A stretch of 64,000 nt of DNA from Paralvinella palmiformis. Taxonomy: Eukaryota; Annelida; Polychaeta; Terebellida; Alvinellidae. A program made the translations under genes and the position numbers. Numbering within the stretch: the stretch's first letter is position 1; each line of letters opens with the position of its first letter. The stretch is taken from positions 286,001-350,000 of the forward strand of contig JAODUP010000662.1 in NCBI GenBank assembly GCA_025642065.1, given 5' to 3'. The notes beneath the pieces were generated by a model. The model was not told where the DNA came from. It saw only the letters and a program-made list of their open reading frames with translations, and made no database searches. Shown here in pieces: positions 1 through 12,682 of the stretch.

Positions 1-690
1 TTCCAATTTAATGTTTCATCAATCTAGATGCCGAGAAATTTAGTTCCCTTATCAGTACAGTTTAAGCCAATTCTTTCCAGTGTTATGTCAGCAATAATGA
101 CTTCATTTACCAAGATCATAGACATAAACAAGATAAAGTAAGGGAGCCAAGACACTTTATTTCTTTCAAGGAAGACTTAGAATTGCTAAGTTCAACATAT
201 TGGGCTCTATCGGAAAAATAAATTTCAGACCATTTGTTTGCTATGCCACAAATATCATAATTACTTAATTTCTGAAGAAGAATTTGGTGACTTATCACCA
301 CGAAAGCTTCGGTGGGATCACACAAAGTAGCCAGAGTATATTCGGGATTTGTTTTATTACTAGTTTCGGCACAGTGATTAAGCAAATGCATTAATTGGAT
401 GTATAGTGGAGTGTCGCGAACGAAATCCATATTGGTGCTTATATAAGATATTTTTTGCTTTCAGAAACGATATCAATTTGTCATACATTTTGTTTCTAAC
501 AGCTTAGAGTAAACCGGAAGTAAGCTACTAGGGTGATAATTGTTTTAGCTGGCTTGAGTTTGCCGACTTGAAAATGGGTATAACTTTAGCTAATTTCAAT
601 TTATCTGGAACTAAGTCGGTAGCGTGAGATCTATTAACAATATGAGTGATACATAAGGCAACAATATTAACATTTCAATGCAAGGGTCTT
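1..690 (-). mobile_element. Decayed LINE reverse transcriptase fragment
   Basis: Read on the minus strand, the stretch near 680-540 gives a peptide with VPDKLKLAKVIPIFKS, the usual N-terminal RT motif of jockey/CR1-type non-LTR elements. The stretch 430-116 then gives a segment with TEAFVVISHQILLQKLSNYD and the later block SSLKEIKC, which normally precedes PQGSVLGP. Stops and frame breaks separate the pieces, and the element runs off the left edge of the window. It is a dead copy. The exact clade cannot be fixed from this fragment. Confidence 0.8.
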
Positions 691-814
691 TATTTCAACT
701 ATTCCAGGATCAGAATCATGTAACATTGTGAGAACATGTGAACGTCCCTTTAGTGATACAACTACTATTTATCCACACAGTACAATTCCACCAAGATTGC
801 TCAGTTCATTTCTT

Positions 815-960
815 TGGTGATGATTGGCTAAATGGGCCGAGCGACCTCCAAAGGTAATGAAGCGAAGTCAAAGATGAAGCAACCTTCAGATATGCCCACG
901 CCTCGATTCGAACACGGGTAGTAGGGATCTGTAGTCCAACACGCTAGCGCTAGACTTTTT
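815..960 (-). mobile_element. tRNA-derived SINE family 1 (truncated copy)
   Basis: Reverse-oriented copy of the commonest SINE in the window. In sense orientation the family reads: tRNA-like head with B-box GAGTTCGAATCTC, then GCGTGGGCATATCTGAAGG, then TTTGACTTCGC, then CATTTAGCC, and a tail ending in AAAACATCAATCATC repeats. This copy lacks the extreme 3' tail. Confidence 0.75.
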
Positions 961-1059
961 ACTCTCGAAAGAACGGGATCAGCACGAGTGAATTTCTCGA
1001 TTTCCTCAGCTATAACTGGAGAAGAACCAAGAAAGTTAATCAAAAACATATTTTCTGCA

Positions 1060-2035
1060 GGTACAGGTACAGATTCGGGTTTTATAGCTTACGGAAGTCT
1101 GCTCAAGGCATCAACCTGTCCAGTATTCTTACCCTGATGTATAGTTTTAGGCATAAAGATTATACGAGGGAGAGCCATTGTTGGAATTCCTTTAGATTCG
1201 AATGAACAAATACCAGTTGTACTTTTTGACGCCCAAAACGACAGAGAGTACTTCTTTTTAAATTTGCGAATAACTTACCTCAATAGAGTTCAGAATTCTA
1301 GAAGTGAAAGCCATAGCTAGCTTTCTCTATTAAATCAGGCATTTTATGCGATAATACAGCCAAGCGTCACGAGCCAAAATTAGTTCTTTACTGGGATCGT
1401 AATGCACGAAAGCTTTGGAAGACGGAAGCAGTTTTTTTACTCAGAAAATGCCATTTCTTGGGCATTTTCCATCTTTTCTCAGAAAGAAATGTATTGTAGG
1501 GGAGTCAAAACTGGACGTTAGGATGGAATTTTCCATAATAATTCAGAAGAGTAAGGTATGACTTCAGTTCGGCGATATTGGTTGGTGAAGGAGCATTCAT
1601 AATATTTTTACTTGTACTGAACTTTGGTATCGGACAGTGAATTTCATGAATGCGAAGAAATTGAAAGAAGACGAATTTGATCAGATACGCAAATCTACTT
1701 GTTCGAATGATTTCAACTAGAAATGTTCATCACTAGGAGTTTATGCTTATGGAAAGAATAACAACTGGATGACGAAGTACTTGAACAACACAGATAATCT
1801 GTTCTTCTGATGAATGCCAAAATTATTGCTGATCTGAATGAACCAGAGTTAATTAACGGATCAGTCACCATCTGAATACTTCCAATTGCTTGTAAATAAA
1901 ACGATGACGAAAAATATTGAAAATGGGCCAAATGAATACCATTTGCAAAAAGATTGAAAAAATGTTCACCTAAGTAAATGTAAAACTGAATTATAATAAT
2001 GGATCCTTTTCCATATGGGCCTTCAAATGACAAAA
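1060..2035 (-). mobile_element. Decayed Ty3/gypsy LTR retrotransposon pol fragment
   Basis: Minus-strand translation between about 1,620 and 1,070 gives peptides in the order expected of gypsy RT / RNase H: AELKSYLTLLNYYGKF, then VHYDPSKELILARDA, and near the low-coordinate end NTGQVDALSRLP, the hallmark 'ADALSRLP' linker between RNase H and integrase. Stops and frameshifts interrupt the frame. The 1,713-2,033 stretch may be earlier RT but is too decayed to be sure. No LTRs were identified. Confidence 0.75.
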
Positions 2036-5000
2036 AAACATCTCTTTGTTAAAGCTAAAATAAATATTGTGCGTTCATCAACTTATCATCCTGTAAACCG
2101 TATTATAAATACTAAACTGGCCTCCGCCCACTGGCATAACATAGGCTATTGTGTTTCATTGTAACACAGCCCATTAATATGTTCACTGAGAAAGATATCT
2201 AAACGTTTAACATTACTTTACTCTATGTAAAGGACGTTCCAGTAGTCTTGTTATTTAGAGAGGCAAACGTAAACAATAGAAGTGTATGATGTCAATGTTG
2301 AACACAAATTAAGGTAAGTGCTTAGAATGGCTAATAGATTACGTTACACACACACACACACACACACACACGAAAATAATGCTTTAATCATTAGCGTCAA
2401 TCTTAGCTTTCCAACAATTCATTCGTCTAAAGTCAATGTCAGACTTCCTGCTAGAACACATTCCAGCTATTCTAAATCTAACATAAATATACAAGTATTA
2501 CGATAAAATATGTTAATATCTGGGACAAGGATGTACAAGACAAGCGTTAATGGTTTATGGTATTGCGCTCACTTTCATTTCCACTGAACTAACTCGGATG
2601 ATTTTGTTATTTATACGAAAGTTTCTGGAATTTGTAAATATTAACTAGCACAAACTAAACATAACTATTTCACATATAACATCTGAAATAGTTGGTATGG
2701 AAAAGAGATAGAATGATGACACAATGAGAGAGAAATGCCAGAGATGATCAACGTGTAATAGATGGTCAAAACGACTATAAGTGTCAACAGACTGTCTGCG
2801 ATGATTCAATCACCGTTCACAGAGACAACAATTATCGTGAAGGTAAAAGGTGTGGCCACTCTACCTGAAATGTGTTGAGTTGTTTAGGCTCGGCACTGGA
2901 CACACCTGGATCGTATGGCCGAATTAGAACCCGCAGCTTGAAAATATACCTGACATATAATATAATCAAGTTTTAATTAGTTTAATTACACACGTTTAAT
3001 CATAGCGAATAACTTAAGCTTGCGTAGATATCTCAGTATAGTGGTAATGATGTTAAATGGAGCTTGAACCATTACGACTTTCTGTGAATTAAGAAATGAC
3101 AAAAACAATATACAAATTGCATAACGGACGCTTTCATAACAGACCGGAAGTCCCGTAAATATGCAGTATTGTCAAGCGATGAAATGGTGCACGAGTTATA
3201 CACTTCGCCTAAATGTTTTAAACCAGTGAAAAATTGGCCGATGAACACTATTTTAGGTTGGCAATGGGTAATGTAAATCCACTGCACCGATATAAAGCAG
3301 AGGCTTTAAGTGTGTTAGGCTGTTCTGAGAATCAAATACAGAGCTGTCTTGTCATCTCATCTCATCTCTCTTACTGAATCGACTTGTGTCAGAAGTCTTG
3401 GCGAATAACGACTATCAATTAAATGTTCAGAACGCTTCACCCACAGGAATTGTTGTTCTGACGGATCGAGCTGGTGTGGTGAGCTTGGTTATAAATGGCC
3501 ACAATCATTCTGAATAAGTTAAGTCTCATCTCATTTGTAATGGATGATTCTCGACTTTATCCACTAAAACCAAGCAACTGTTTGTTGTATTTCCGCCCCA
3601 AAAGAATACGCTCACGCGTTGGCAGCTTTATCACTCACGACCAACAGCAATTAAGCGTCTATATTCTTATGGAAGTACCATAATGCAAACTGGAAACATA
3701 ACCACTAAATCCTTTATGGCAGTATGTAGAATGGCACAAATATATCTCATTAATTAGTTGTCGTTGTGTGTATCTGAGATATATGTGTGTGACATGCTGG
3801 AGTGAGTGTTAGTCGTGTATCTCCCTCCACGTGCACCCACTATAAATGAACCGTCGTACAAAACAAGCTAAAATTGTTGCCATTTGATTCTCTAGTACAA
3901 CTGTATACAGACGTTTATAATGCTGATGTTTTATTGTCGCAAAGGAATTGCTACAGTGACAAGTATCACCCCCGAAACGAATACATAATTCGTAAGGTAG
4001 TTATAGAAAACGAACCTCAGTATGGGTGACATCATTAAAATATGCTTGGAAGTGGAAGAGTCGACGTCACCAGCATTTGTTTCGTATAACCTGATGAATC
4101 TACCACCACTGAAGACGAACGGACCGGGCTATATTAAGGTAACCCGAGAACTTGAGTATAAGAGAGCACATATTATACACGTGTCCAGTAGCCAACTTGA
4201 GTTAATGAATTTCGTTAATTCATGTGATAGCTCTCAGACTATGACAGCTAATCATTAATTACCTGTCCTTAACAATGATAATCGGGATGGCAACTTTGAT
4301 CATAATAATGACCACGAGTAAGAAAGTCTCACGCTCTTACCCGCTCGGCCATAGAGACTAAGCACCAGGTAGGCGTAGTAACGGGTATTCACGGGTAATA
4401 ACGAACACTAACTCCACGAGGTACGCAAAATTCATATAGCTATGTCTTGCAATCCTAAAGCGAGCACAATCCAGATAATCCCGTTTCATGCCCCCCCCCC
4501 CCAGCACGGACATAAAGATGACGCAAATGGCAACCTTTATCGTTGAGGTTCAACAGATCTTCATCATAAAGAATCAACTACTGTAAATGTTGTCTTTAGC
4601 AATGGCAACCGTTCTCGTCTAAAGGCTGTTGTATTCGGGCCAGACCTCAAATGAACTCATCCACAGCAACAAACAAACAAATATAGTAGAGTGTTTATTA
4701 TACGTCTGTTGTCAAAATGCATCCATCCTCCTCAGGTACTATCACAGATTCGGAACGCTATCGGGCACATATACTAAACCTGAAAAACTACAAACAAAAT
4801 ACGACCCTTACAGATCCTTCTATATAATAGTATCATCAATCATCTCGATTCATTGATGTTTTGATAAAGTTGTTCCCTGATTATATATTTTGCTCCATTT
4901 ATTTAATAATCACTGCAAAATTATTTTAAACAATGTAATAATGTTAAGACGTCAGTCTCTGTAATCCAAATGTTCCGCGACTCGGGTGATAATATTTTCG

Positions 5001-5050
5001 TGCACAAAACATGGTTAATAGATTCTGATACTCAATTTTTGACCACTATT
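2036..5050. other. Gene-free stretch with scattered repeat remnants
   Basis: No convincing exon is seen. It holds an (AC)n run at 2,346-2,371, a reverse-oriented fragment of a (CTCA)-tailed SINE near 2,870-2,945, a 3' remnant of SINE family 2 near 4,318-4,370 and a poly-C run near 4,491-4,502. A 78-codon ORF at 4,022-4,258 has no recognisable domain and is not called as a gene. Confidence 0.5.
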
Positions 5051-5059
5051 TGTGATTTT

Positions 5060-7420
5060 ACTCGATGAATTTCTTTACAGAGCCACTCTCTGGTCGTCGA
5101 CAACATGGACTAGCTATATTATGGAGAAAATCTCTAACTAAGAAATGTAATATTGTAGATCTTAATGACGTAAGATTACTGGGTATGGAGATTGTTATTA
5201 ATGATAATAATAATTAAATTGAACTACAGTCTGTTAATATTTATATGCGTTTTGATTGTGCTGATAATGTTGTTGACTTCATGTGGTATTTATCGTTTGT
5301 GAATTTTTTTACACTTCGTACTCGATGTGTATATGTTATCAGTGACTTTAATGCCAATTTAGCCTACCATGTACTTTGTGTCAATACCATGATCAAGAAC
5401 AACCAATGTATTTGTTTTTAATTTGGGGCAACTTTATTGAAGTTTTACACTGATGAAAGTATTGTATTAGCTGAATAGGATTAATTTCTTACACACTATC
5501 TAGTTCTGCACATATTAATTTGAACTGTCTTGATCATATCCTTACAACTGACACAGGATCTTATAGAATATATTGTTGTTGGAAATGATTTTATAGTTTC
5601 TGATTGTCTCCCAATCTCTCTACCTTTGAAGTGAAACTGCTTTGATATTATGGTACACTGTAAATTAAATTTCATTCCACCTATTGATTGGTCATCCACC
5701 AATTTTTCATCCACTGATGGATATCACAGTAAAACATTTCATTTATTGTGTAACATTACTCTCGAATATGACATTTTATGCATAATGATATATTACCCAT
5801 AATCAAGATCATAAATATTCAGTATGTATCGTGAAGACTTTATGTGACTATAGCAGACATGGGGTCAATTCCATTTGGTCAAATCCAATTTCGCATCAAA
5901 TTTGTCAATTCCAAATATTTCACTTCGGGTTTTTTACCGACTCTATTTCTACCTACTACTTTTTATGATGAGTAGGACACTATGAGTACCTACTCCGAGT
6001 AGTTTATATTCCAAGTAGGATTGTTATGGAAGAAATATTTCTGAATTAACAAAATTAAATGGTAAATTAATTTGTGGATAAATATTTTGGTAGGAAACTT
6101 CAATTCAAAATTTATCAATTCCAGTTTAATTTTTTTAAATTATCAATTCCAATTCCGGAATTGACCATCAATTCCAAATCCGGAATTGATCCCATGTCTG
6201 GACTCTATAGTCACTATTTACTTCCTGTGATGGAAGCCAAAGATAAATTTCAGCCTGTAGCTGAATGATATGAGAAGATAACTCCTCAGAAGCAAGGGGA
6301 TGACCTTTTGCTTTGGCAGTTTAATTTTAGGGCAAGATTTGGGTCAATCTGTGACCTCGTGTATTTCTCTTGTGCTAGATTAAACAATTGTGCAAATGTT
6401 TTAGCAAATGAGCTCTTGCTAAATAATAATACCACTTTTTTCCCTGTGTTGGATGTGGAACACACCTTTGGTATACTTAAAATAGGCAAAAGTGCAGGTA
6501 CTAATTTGGTGAAATATGAACATTTAAAATATACAGTAAGCTTACTGGCTTGTTACCCCTGCTATTTAATGCCATATTTATACACAACTAATTAAATTTA
6601 AAGTTTACAGAAACCAACATTGTTGCTATTATCAAGAATAATTATGGGTTTTATAAACTCTTATTACAATTATGGAACATATTACTTTTGTTGTTTGAAA
6701 CATTTTGGAACTTTTATTGGTGAAGACTATAATTTCAGAATGCGACTTAGTTATCACTTTGATTTTAAAAACAAGAATGGTACAGATATGTGTGAATACC
6801 CTTAAGCAAATAATGGAACACTATAATCAATGTTCCAATCCTGTATATCTTTGATATTGTGATGCTTCATAAGCAGCTGCTCACATCAATCATTGGTGTC
6901 TTTAAGAAACTTAATAAACATTATACTGATGTTATCCCAACTCGTCTTGTCATATTTTGATACTATAAAGAAACATTATGTATAAGCGGGTGTAATGAAG
7001 TCTCCCAGTATTTTATTGTGCCTCTTGGTGCAAGATGGTGGAATTATGTCACCTGTATTGTTTAACATTTACATGGACGAGTTTCATAAAATCATAAATC
7101 ATTTAATGCAAGTGGATAATACTTGTATTATAGCTCTCTCATGCTCAGCTCTGCAAGAACTACTTGATATTTGTGCCAATTTTCTGCTACTAATTTTATT
7201 GCTTTTGTTCGAGAAACAAAATTGTCTGTATTCATTGAATGGCTTATTTGTACATACTCACTATTTTTAAAATTACCTTTTGTATCTAGTGCATCAAATA
7301 ATATTTGAGTATTTATATACAATAAACTTGAGGACGATATTATGAAACATACTAAATCACTTTATTTCAGAGAAAATATGGTTATCGGTCATTTCAAAAT
7401 ACATTCTTCCAGCATTAAAT
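5060..7420 (+). mobile_element. Long decayed LINE (endonuclease plus RT), interrupted by a MITE
   Basis: Plus-strand peptides follow the order of a non-LTR element. Endonuclease parts come first: HGLAILWRKSLTKK, LLGMEIVI and SDFNANLAYH near 5,100-5,370, then VSDCLPISL near 5,600. RT parts follow: EHTFGILKIGKSAGTN at 6,460-6,500, DGGIMSPVLFNIYMDEFHKI at 7,034-7,093, and SALQELLDICANF at 7,145-7,185. The order and the GKSAG / SPVLFN motifs are diagnostic. Many stops and indels make it non-functional. Nucleotides 5,854-6,200 are a foreign insertion. Confidence 0.85.
5854..6200. mobile_element. hAT-like MITE inserted in the LINE
   Basis: The ends are inverted copies of CAGACATGGGGTCAATTCC (left) and GGAATTGATCCCATGTCTG (right). 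The flanks look like an 8-bp target duplication, GACTATAG at 5,846-5,853 against GACTCTATAG at 6,201-6,210 with a 2-bp indel. A CAG-start end with an 8-bp duplication fits the hAT superfamily. The interior is made of AATTCCAATT-type inverted motifs and has no coding capacity. Confidence 0.75.
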
Positions 7421-8139
7421 TAAAGCTATGTCAATAATAACACTAACTCTTTTGGGGTGCCAAAGTGTTTATGGTTTCAAAACACGTGCATTAGTTTTAG
7501 ACTGTTTTATTATCATTTAAGCTCACGTTTTAGATAATTCTTAAATGTCTATTAGTTACTTAGCTAAATCATATGTATATTGACAATGTAAAATGATGAC
7601 AAATGAATTTATTTCCAATTTACATGTACATATAATCATGTTATAAATGTACTACAATAATAATGAAATACTATGAAAATATGTCACGGGAGACCAGTGT
7701 AGCATGACTGCTAACCGTATATAGAATTTAATATTCTGAAATAAATCCTTTGAGTTGAATTTACAGCTAATGTGTGCATGTGTAGTAATTATTCTGTGCA
7801 GAGTGTATTTAAGATCCAATGTAATTCTGAGGCATTAAATATGCAGATATTTGGGAAATAATTATTAATATGTATCGTGTGTAAAACATCACGTACCACA
7901 CTGCCAGTGATAGCTAAACTGTCACCAATACAGGTAGACACGGGGTAAGTATTTTTGTTGATAGTACACACATATGATCGAGGTACATACTACTTGCGTT
8001 CGATGAAACAACTGAGAAAAGGTAGAACCCTTGTATATCTTATAATTCGGGTTATTATGTCAAATAAAAATATTTAAACTTGTCTACGTTTTTGTCAAGC
8101 AAACACAATATTAGAATTCGGGGATGACAAACATTCATC
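7421..8139. other. AT-rich stretch, nothing recognised
   Basis: No domain-bearing ORF, clear repeat family or RNA gene is seen here. It may be further decayed LINE sequence, but no motif supports that. Confidence 0.4.
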
Positions 8140-8245
8140 ACATACATGCAGTGATTCTGCTGAAAACCCCTGAAATTCACTTCCTTGGAGTCACTGTCTC
8201 TGACGACATTATTGCAGCATGCAATGAGTAAAATCAACCAGGTGA
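8140..8245 (+). mobile_element. Small LINE RT C-terminal remnant
   Basis: The plus strand encodes TPEIHFLGVTVSDD, matching the 'yLGv.ld..l.w' block that follows the thumb of jockey-like reverse transcriptases. No further motif is preserved on either side. Confidence 0.45.
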
Positions 8246-8950
8246 AGTTAGGTTTCTTCCTTCTTTTGTCACGAATGAACAAGAATCTGTAGATTAAAAA
8301 ATGTATAAAGTCTAATTAATCCATCAGTGAGACACCAACGTTTATTGCTGATTAGTAATATAAAATAGATTATCAGTTAATGATGGCACAGTTTAAATGA
8401 CAATTTTATTTTCACCCGAGTATATCATCACATTTTCTAAAATGGAGTATTTTATTAAAATAAGCAAACTGAATGAGGTGATGTATAGCTATATTAACTG
8501 TCTTTCTGATGCTGTGAATGTTAATTAACACAAGTTTTTACACAATTAGTGCAGACTAAATAGAAAAATAGTTGCACCCGATATGAAACATTTATAAACA
8601 ATTAACTAAAATAAATTAATATATTTCATGCTATGATATGGATGATATCATGCAGATGAGGTGTGCAAAATCATCACACACAATGTTTAACATTGGCAGC
8701 GTGTGTTCTGAACAGGAGTGAAAAACCCAACAATGTTTCTAAACATGACCTAATTGCGGTGAAATATGGAGGGCTGTTTTGATAGCATGATATAGAGAGA
8801 CATAATTTTGCGGCGACGCGTTTGGTAGATTTGATCAAAGATGGATGAAGCGTAATAACAGATCAGAAAGAGAAGAAAAAAACCCCAGGAGTGTCTTAGT
8901 TTGTATCAGGAAATGTAACGCGTTATTTATTGTCAGTCAGCATTTGTGGT
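8246..8950. other. AT-rich stretch, nothing recognised
   Basis: No coding exon or assignable repeat is seen. Confidence 0.4.
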
Positions 8951-8954
8951 GCTA

Positions 8955-9045
8955 ATACTCGTGAACTGCGTTGTTTAACCTCGGCACTAGTACACTCTGG
9001 ACAAATGACTGAAGAACATCTCTCAAAGGAAATAAATCCCACAAA
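8955..9045 (-). mobile_element. Fragment of (CTCA)-tailed tRNA SINE
   Basis: Reverse-oriented piece containing GTTGTTTAACCTCGGCACTAGT and CCCACAAACACAGGTATG, both shared with copies near 19,440, 40,030 and 36,480. Its downstream side continues into a three-copy 24-bp tandem repeat. Confidence 0.55.
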
Positions 9046-9048
9046 CAC

Positions 9049-9122
9049 AGGTATGAACTGAACTACTGTTTCTGGTATGAACTGAACTACTGTTTCTGGT
9101 ATGAACTGAACTACTGTTTCTG
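9049..9122. repeat. 24-bp tandem repeat, three copies
   Basis: GGTATGAACTGAACTACTG followed by TTTCT occurs three times in succession with no mismatch visible, starting at the boundary of the SINE fragment. Confidence 0.9.
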
Positions 9123-9906
9123 GGCTGTATTGGCTGACAATGATCATCCATGAATTTCAATTAGGAAATAACAAATATTGGAGATATAGTAAACGTACAA
9201 ACACCACCAGCAGCACCATTGTTATGCTCTCTACTGGCTTATTACAAATACAAAATTGATCATTCCTTGCGTAATAAGATGTTATAGAAATGAAATTCAA
9301 GATAACCTTTAAACTATTTTTAAACATAGACAGTGAAATTTGGTACCTGCCACATATTTTGAAGATCAACATAATTTCTCATTAGGCCAGTGTTTTTTAA
9401 TACTGGTTTTACGGAAAATTTCCCTCCCAAAAATTAGGGTTCGTCAGTTGGGCCAAAAACAATAAAATCACTGAATACGTAAGGTCGGGTGAAAAAATTT
9501 GACACAGATCTAGTTTCTGAAAGATTTGCCAGATTCAGTACCCATACCATTTACAAATACCCCATGACACATATAATGAATGACTCTGGTTTTATGTTGT
9601 ATTTTTACATTGATATTCAAAGTTTGACAGTGATATCTACTGACATGTCGTCTTCGATGATTGTCTGGCCAACAACGATGTTTTCTATAACATATCCTTT
9701 TAGTTGGTATTTGACAATTTCTCCAATAGTTTTGCCTTTTTGAACCTTTATAATTTTCTTTTGATCGTGAATCTTCATCTCACTATCAGCACGAGTCCTC
9801 ATTTTCCCACCAGATTCTTACATGGTCGCTGATTTACATGGTTGATTTAATGTTTCCGCTAGCACTGTCGCGAATTGTTCTGTGTATTTTAAGTTATGGT
9901 CACACT

Positions 9907-10052
9907 GTAAATTTAAACTAATTACAACTTATTGCCCTGATAAGGCTACCGCCAATAAAAGAATATGTGCATGGTAGCCTTATCATGGCAATATTTTTTA
10001 ACTATTTATGTGTTTCTCAATCAGTGGGGTGTTATAATTAGTTTAAATTTAC
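9907..10052. repeat. 146-bp foldback (MITE-like) element
   Basis: The outer arms, 9,907-9,928 and 10,031-10,052, are inverted copies with 21 of 22 positions matching. The inner arms, 9,931-9,950 and 9,973-9,992, are inverted copies with 19 of 20 matching. Together they can form a long two-stage hairpin. There is no coding capacity. Confidence 0.8.
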
Positions 10053-10133
10053 AAGATTTCTAGACTTGAAAACCAATTTACTGAAATAATTTTGATGTGG
10101 AACTGACCTGTCACCATCTTGGATTAGGCTACT

Positions 10134-10159
10134 GTGTGGTAGCCTAATGTGCTTCTGCA
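10134..10159. repeat. 10-bp stem hairpin
   Basis: ATTAGGCTAC and its exact inverted copy GTAGCCTAAT are separated by six bases. The core AGGCTAC is also in the inner arm of the foldback just upstream, so this may be a relic of a related element. Confidence 0.6.
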
Positions 10160-11525
10160 CAGTGGTCAGGTGGATCAGCACAAAAATAAAAAGAATAAAA
10201 GTGTACTTTATTTTCCGGCAGCAGGTTTCAGCTGTGATCAGCAGCAGATGTAAAATATAGTTATTCAAACGTAATTTGATAGTTTTAGACCTTTTTCTAT
10301 GGCCACAAGATATTTCTGATAAGCTGTGAATAATGAACTGTTCAAAATAGGTTTCAGACTGACCAAACCCCCAACTGAACACACCTGAATATTTCACTGT
10401 ACATTCAAGGAGATTTGTAGCCATCTTGGTTTCCACAAGGTCAGAGGCTGCTTGGTCCCTGCTGGTGTGCTAGAATCTGGCAGATATAAGAAAATGTACT
10501 ATATAGTCAAATTTAGAGAGAAACCTGTAGACCTATACATTGAATTGAGTCCATCAAAGATACCATGTTATATATATATAATAAATTACCTTTCATGTAA
10601 TCAGCTAAACTTGATTTGTAACTAGCATCTTTCTTTGCAGCCTTTCTAAAACACCAACTCTTATGGTGCTGCTTATACACGGGTGATACTCAAAGGGAAG
10701 GTAATATTTGATACACACATTTGCTGTGGATGGTTGGGCTGCTACTGATGTTCAGTTGGCCATGAAGGGCAATCCCCATTAGCTCATCCCACTATCTTAG
10801 GAAATATGGATGACATTTCTATTAATGAAATAATAAGAGTACCATGTCAATTTAAAAAAAAAATATTTTACAATAAAACATGAAGATTATAAACAAAATA
10901 TATTTATAGATCAATATATCTCTGAATGAAACAATTTAGTTTATTCACTTCATTCTGAGTCACGTGAGAAAATAATCAGTACACACCACATCTCAATAAT
11001 TGAGTTTCAGCAATTCCCTAGGGAGACATTATCTGGGTTTAGAATCCATGACCATGAGGTTTGCAAGGCAATGCTCTAACCATGGTATCACCAGAGAGCT
11101 TAAGAAAATGCAAGAACAAGATCTTAATGTAAAGGTAAAATCAAATGAAGCTGTTTTGCAGGTACTGACATATGTAAGACAAATCACCATACCAACATCT
11201 GGTTATAGCTGAATTGTCAAAATATTTGCATAAATTCTTAGGCATTTAAATTGAAACAGAAATATATTAATTATAACATGATGTGTGAAAGCTAAAATCA
11301 TATTGTGTTAGCCTTAACAAATTTTCAATCAGATATTCTAGCAAACTCATTGGTTAGTTTCAGTTAGCTAACATTAACTTTTATTAGCCAGAAACAGATC
11401 AACCTATGATATTTTCAGCAGACAAACCATGGAAAATGACCAGAAATTTAAAATTCCCATTGTCAATAACTGGAAGCAAGCATTATATCTGCTTCCACAG
11501 CATACTAAACTGTCTTACAATCGAC
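10160..11525. other. AT-rich stretch, nothing recognised
   Basis: No exon or known domain is visible. ORFs here are short and featureless. Confidence 0.4.
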
Positions 11526-11528
11526 CCA

Positions 11529-11531
<3 letters not shown>

Positions 11532-11605
<74 letters not shown>
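11532..11605. repeat. Compound (TA)n(CA)n(TA)n microsatellite
   Basis: Uninterrupted TA repeats, a short CA block, then TA repeats again. The predicted peptides of alternating Tyr/Ile on both strands come only from this repeat. Confidence 0.95.
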
Positions 11606-11606
<1 letters not shown>

Positions 11607-11611
11607 ATGGT

Positions 11612-11882
11612 TGAACTGGCAGTTTTTAATGTGGCTGGCAACCTCAAATGAGGGAGACACATATGGTCTGCAATTTATAGCTTCCCCATGGAGATTAATT
11701 CTAAATAAATTTAGAATTAGAATATATGGCATATTCGGTGTAGAAAACCTTGCCAGTTGCTTGGCTGGAAGAAAAAATCCTCCTACTATAGCGCTACGGC
11801 CAAGGCGTGAACCTGTGACCTCCCACACAGAATGACCATAGCATAGGTAAAGTCTCATGCTCTACCCATGAGGCCAAAGAAG
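11612..11882 (-). mobile_element. tRNA-derived SINE family 2
   Basis: Reverse-oriented copy of a second SINE. In sense order it has a tRNA-like head with a B-box like GGTTCGAATCC, then CACTATAGTAGGAGG, then a segment AACTGGCAAGGTTTTCTCC, then TAAATTTATTTAGAATTA, GAAGCTATAAATTACA and CTCATTTGAGGT at the 3' end. Other copies lie at 22.8, 23.1, 50.2 and 59.2 kb. Confidence 0.8.
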
Positions 11883-11884
11883 GC

Positions 11885-11912
11885 ACACACACACACACAC
11901 ACACATATATAT
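11885..11912. repeat. (CA)n(TA)n microsatellite
   Basis: Short CA run followed by TATATAT, directly beside the SINE. Confidence 0.9.
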
Positions 11913-12143
11913 CATGGCTGCACTATAGTACTGTCCAGTTTTCTACAGAAGCAGATACAATGCAGTGGTGTTTAGTTCTTGATTATTTGGATTGAAGATA
12001 TAATATTTAAAAAAATTGTTCTGGTTGTTCTCATATAAAGAAAATAGTAAGAAAATGGCCTAAAAAAAAGTTGTACCATGCCAACTTTTGCCACATCATT
12101 AAACACCACCAGTTATAAAATCGTCTGTGACAAAAGGCCCCTA

Positions 12144-12153
12144 GACACACACG

Positions 12154-12189
<36 letters not shown>
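12144..12189. repeat. (CA)n(TA)n microsatellite
   Basis: CACACACG-type run followed by TA repeats. Confidence 0.9.
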
Positions 12190-12537
12190 AGAAAAAAGTG
12201 ACAAAATCAGATATTTGATATAATCTCATTCATCAAACTTAACTAATATTAAGTAATTGATAAGGACTGAACTGTCAATATCTGAACTTTTATGTTGCTA
12301 CTCAAGATCACATTACACATTTCATAAGTATGTGATGGTAGTAAAGTGGAAACCTGGTCACCAAACATGCCCTGCAGTCACAAAAATAAGCACTTCCACG
12401 AACTTGCATCATGTGTATTTTATTTTAATTTTTAGTTATATTATTGGGAATATGTTAGCCTCACCACACACACACACACACAAGCAGTGGTGCCACCTGT
12501 GGAATAGAAATAACTTAAATTTGATGCCAATGATTGA

Positions 12538-12670
12538 TGTTTTATTGCCACTTTTGTGCACATGGTAGGCTAAATGGGCTGAGTGACCTCCAAACGTAAT
12601 GAAGCGAAGTCAAGAAGATGAAACACCTTTCAGATATGCCCACGCCAAGATTCAAACTCAGGTGGTCGGG
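12538..12670 (-). mobile_element. tRNA-derived SINE family 1
   Basis: Reverse-oriented copy containing GCCACTTTTGTGCACATGGT, GGCTAAATGGGCTGAG and TTCAAACTCAGGTGGT (the B-box region). It lacks most of the tRNA-like head. Confidence 0.8.
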
Positions 12671-12682
12671 AATGGACCAGGT

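Noticed and set aside
4022..4258. 78-codon ORF
   Set aside because: No domain, no splice context, and no sign of selection visible from one sequence.
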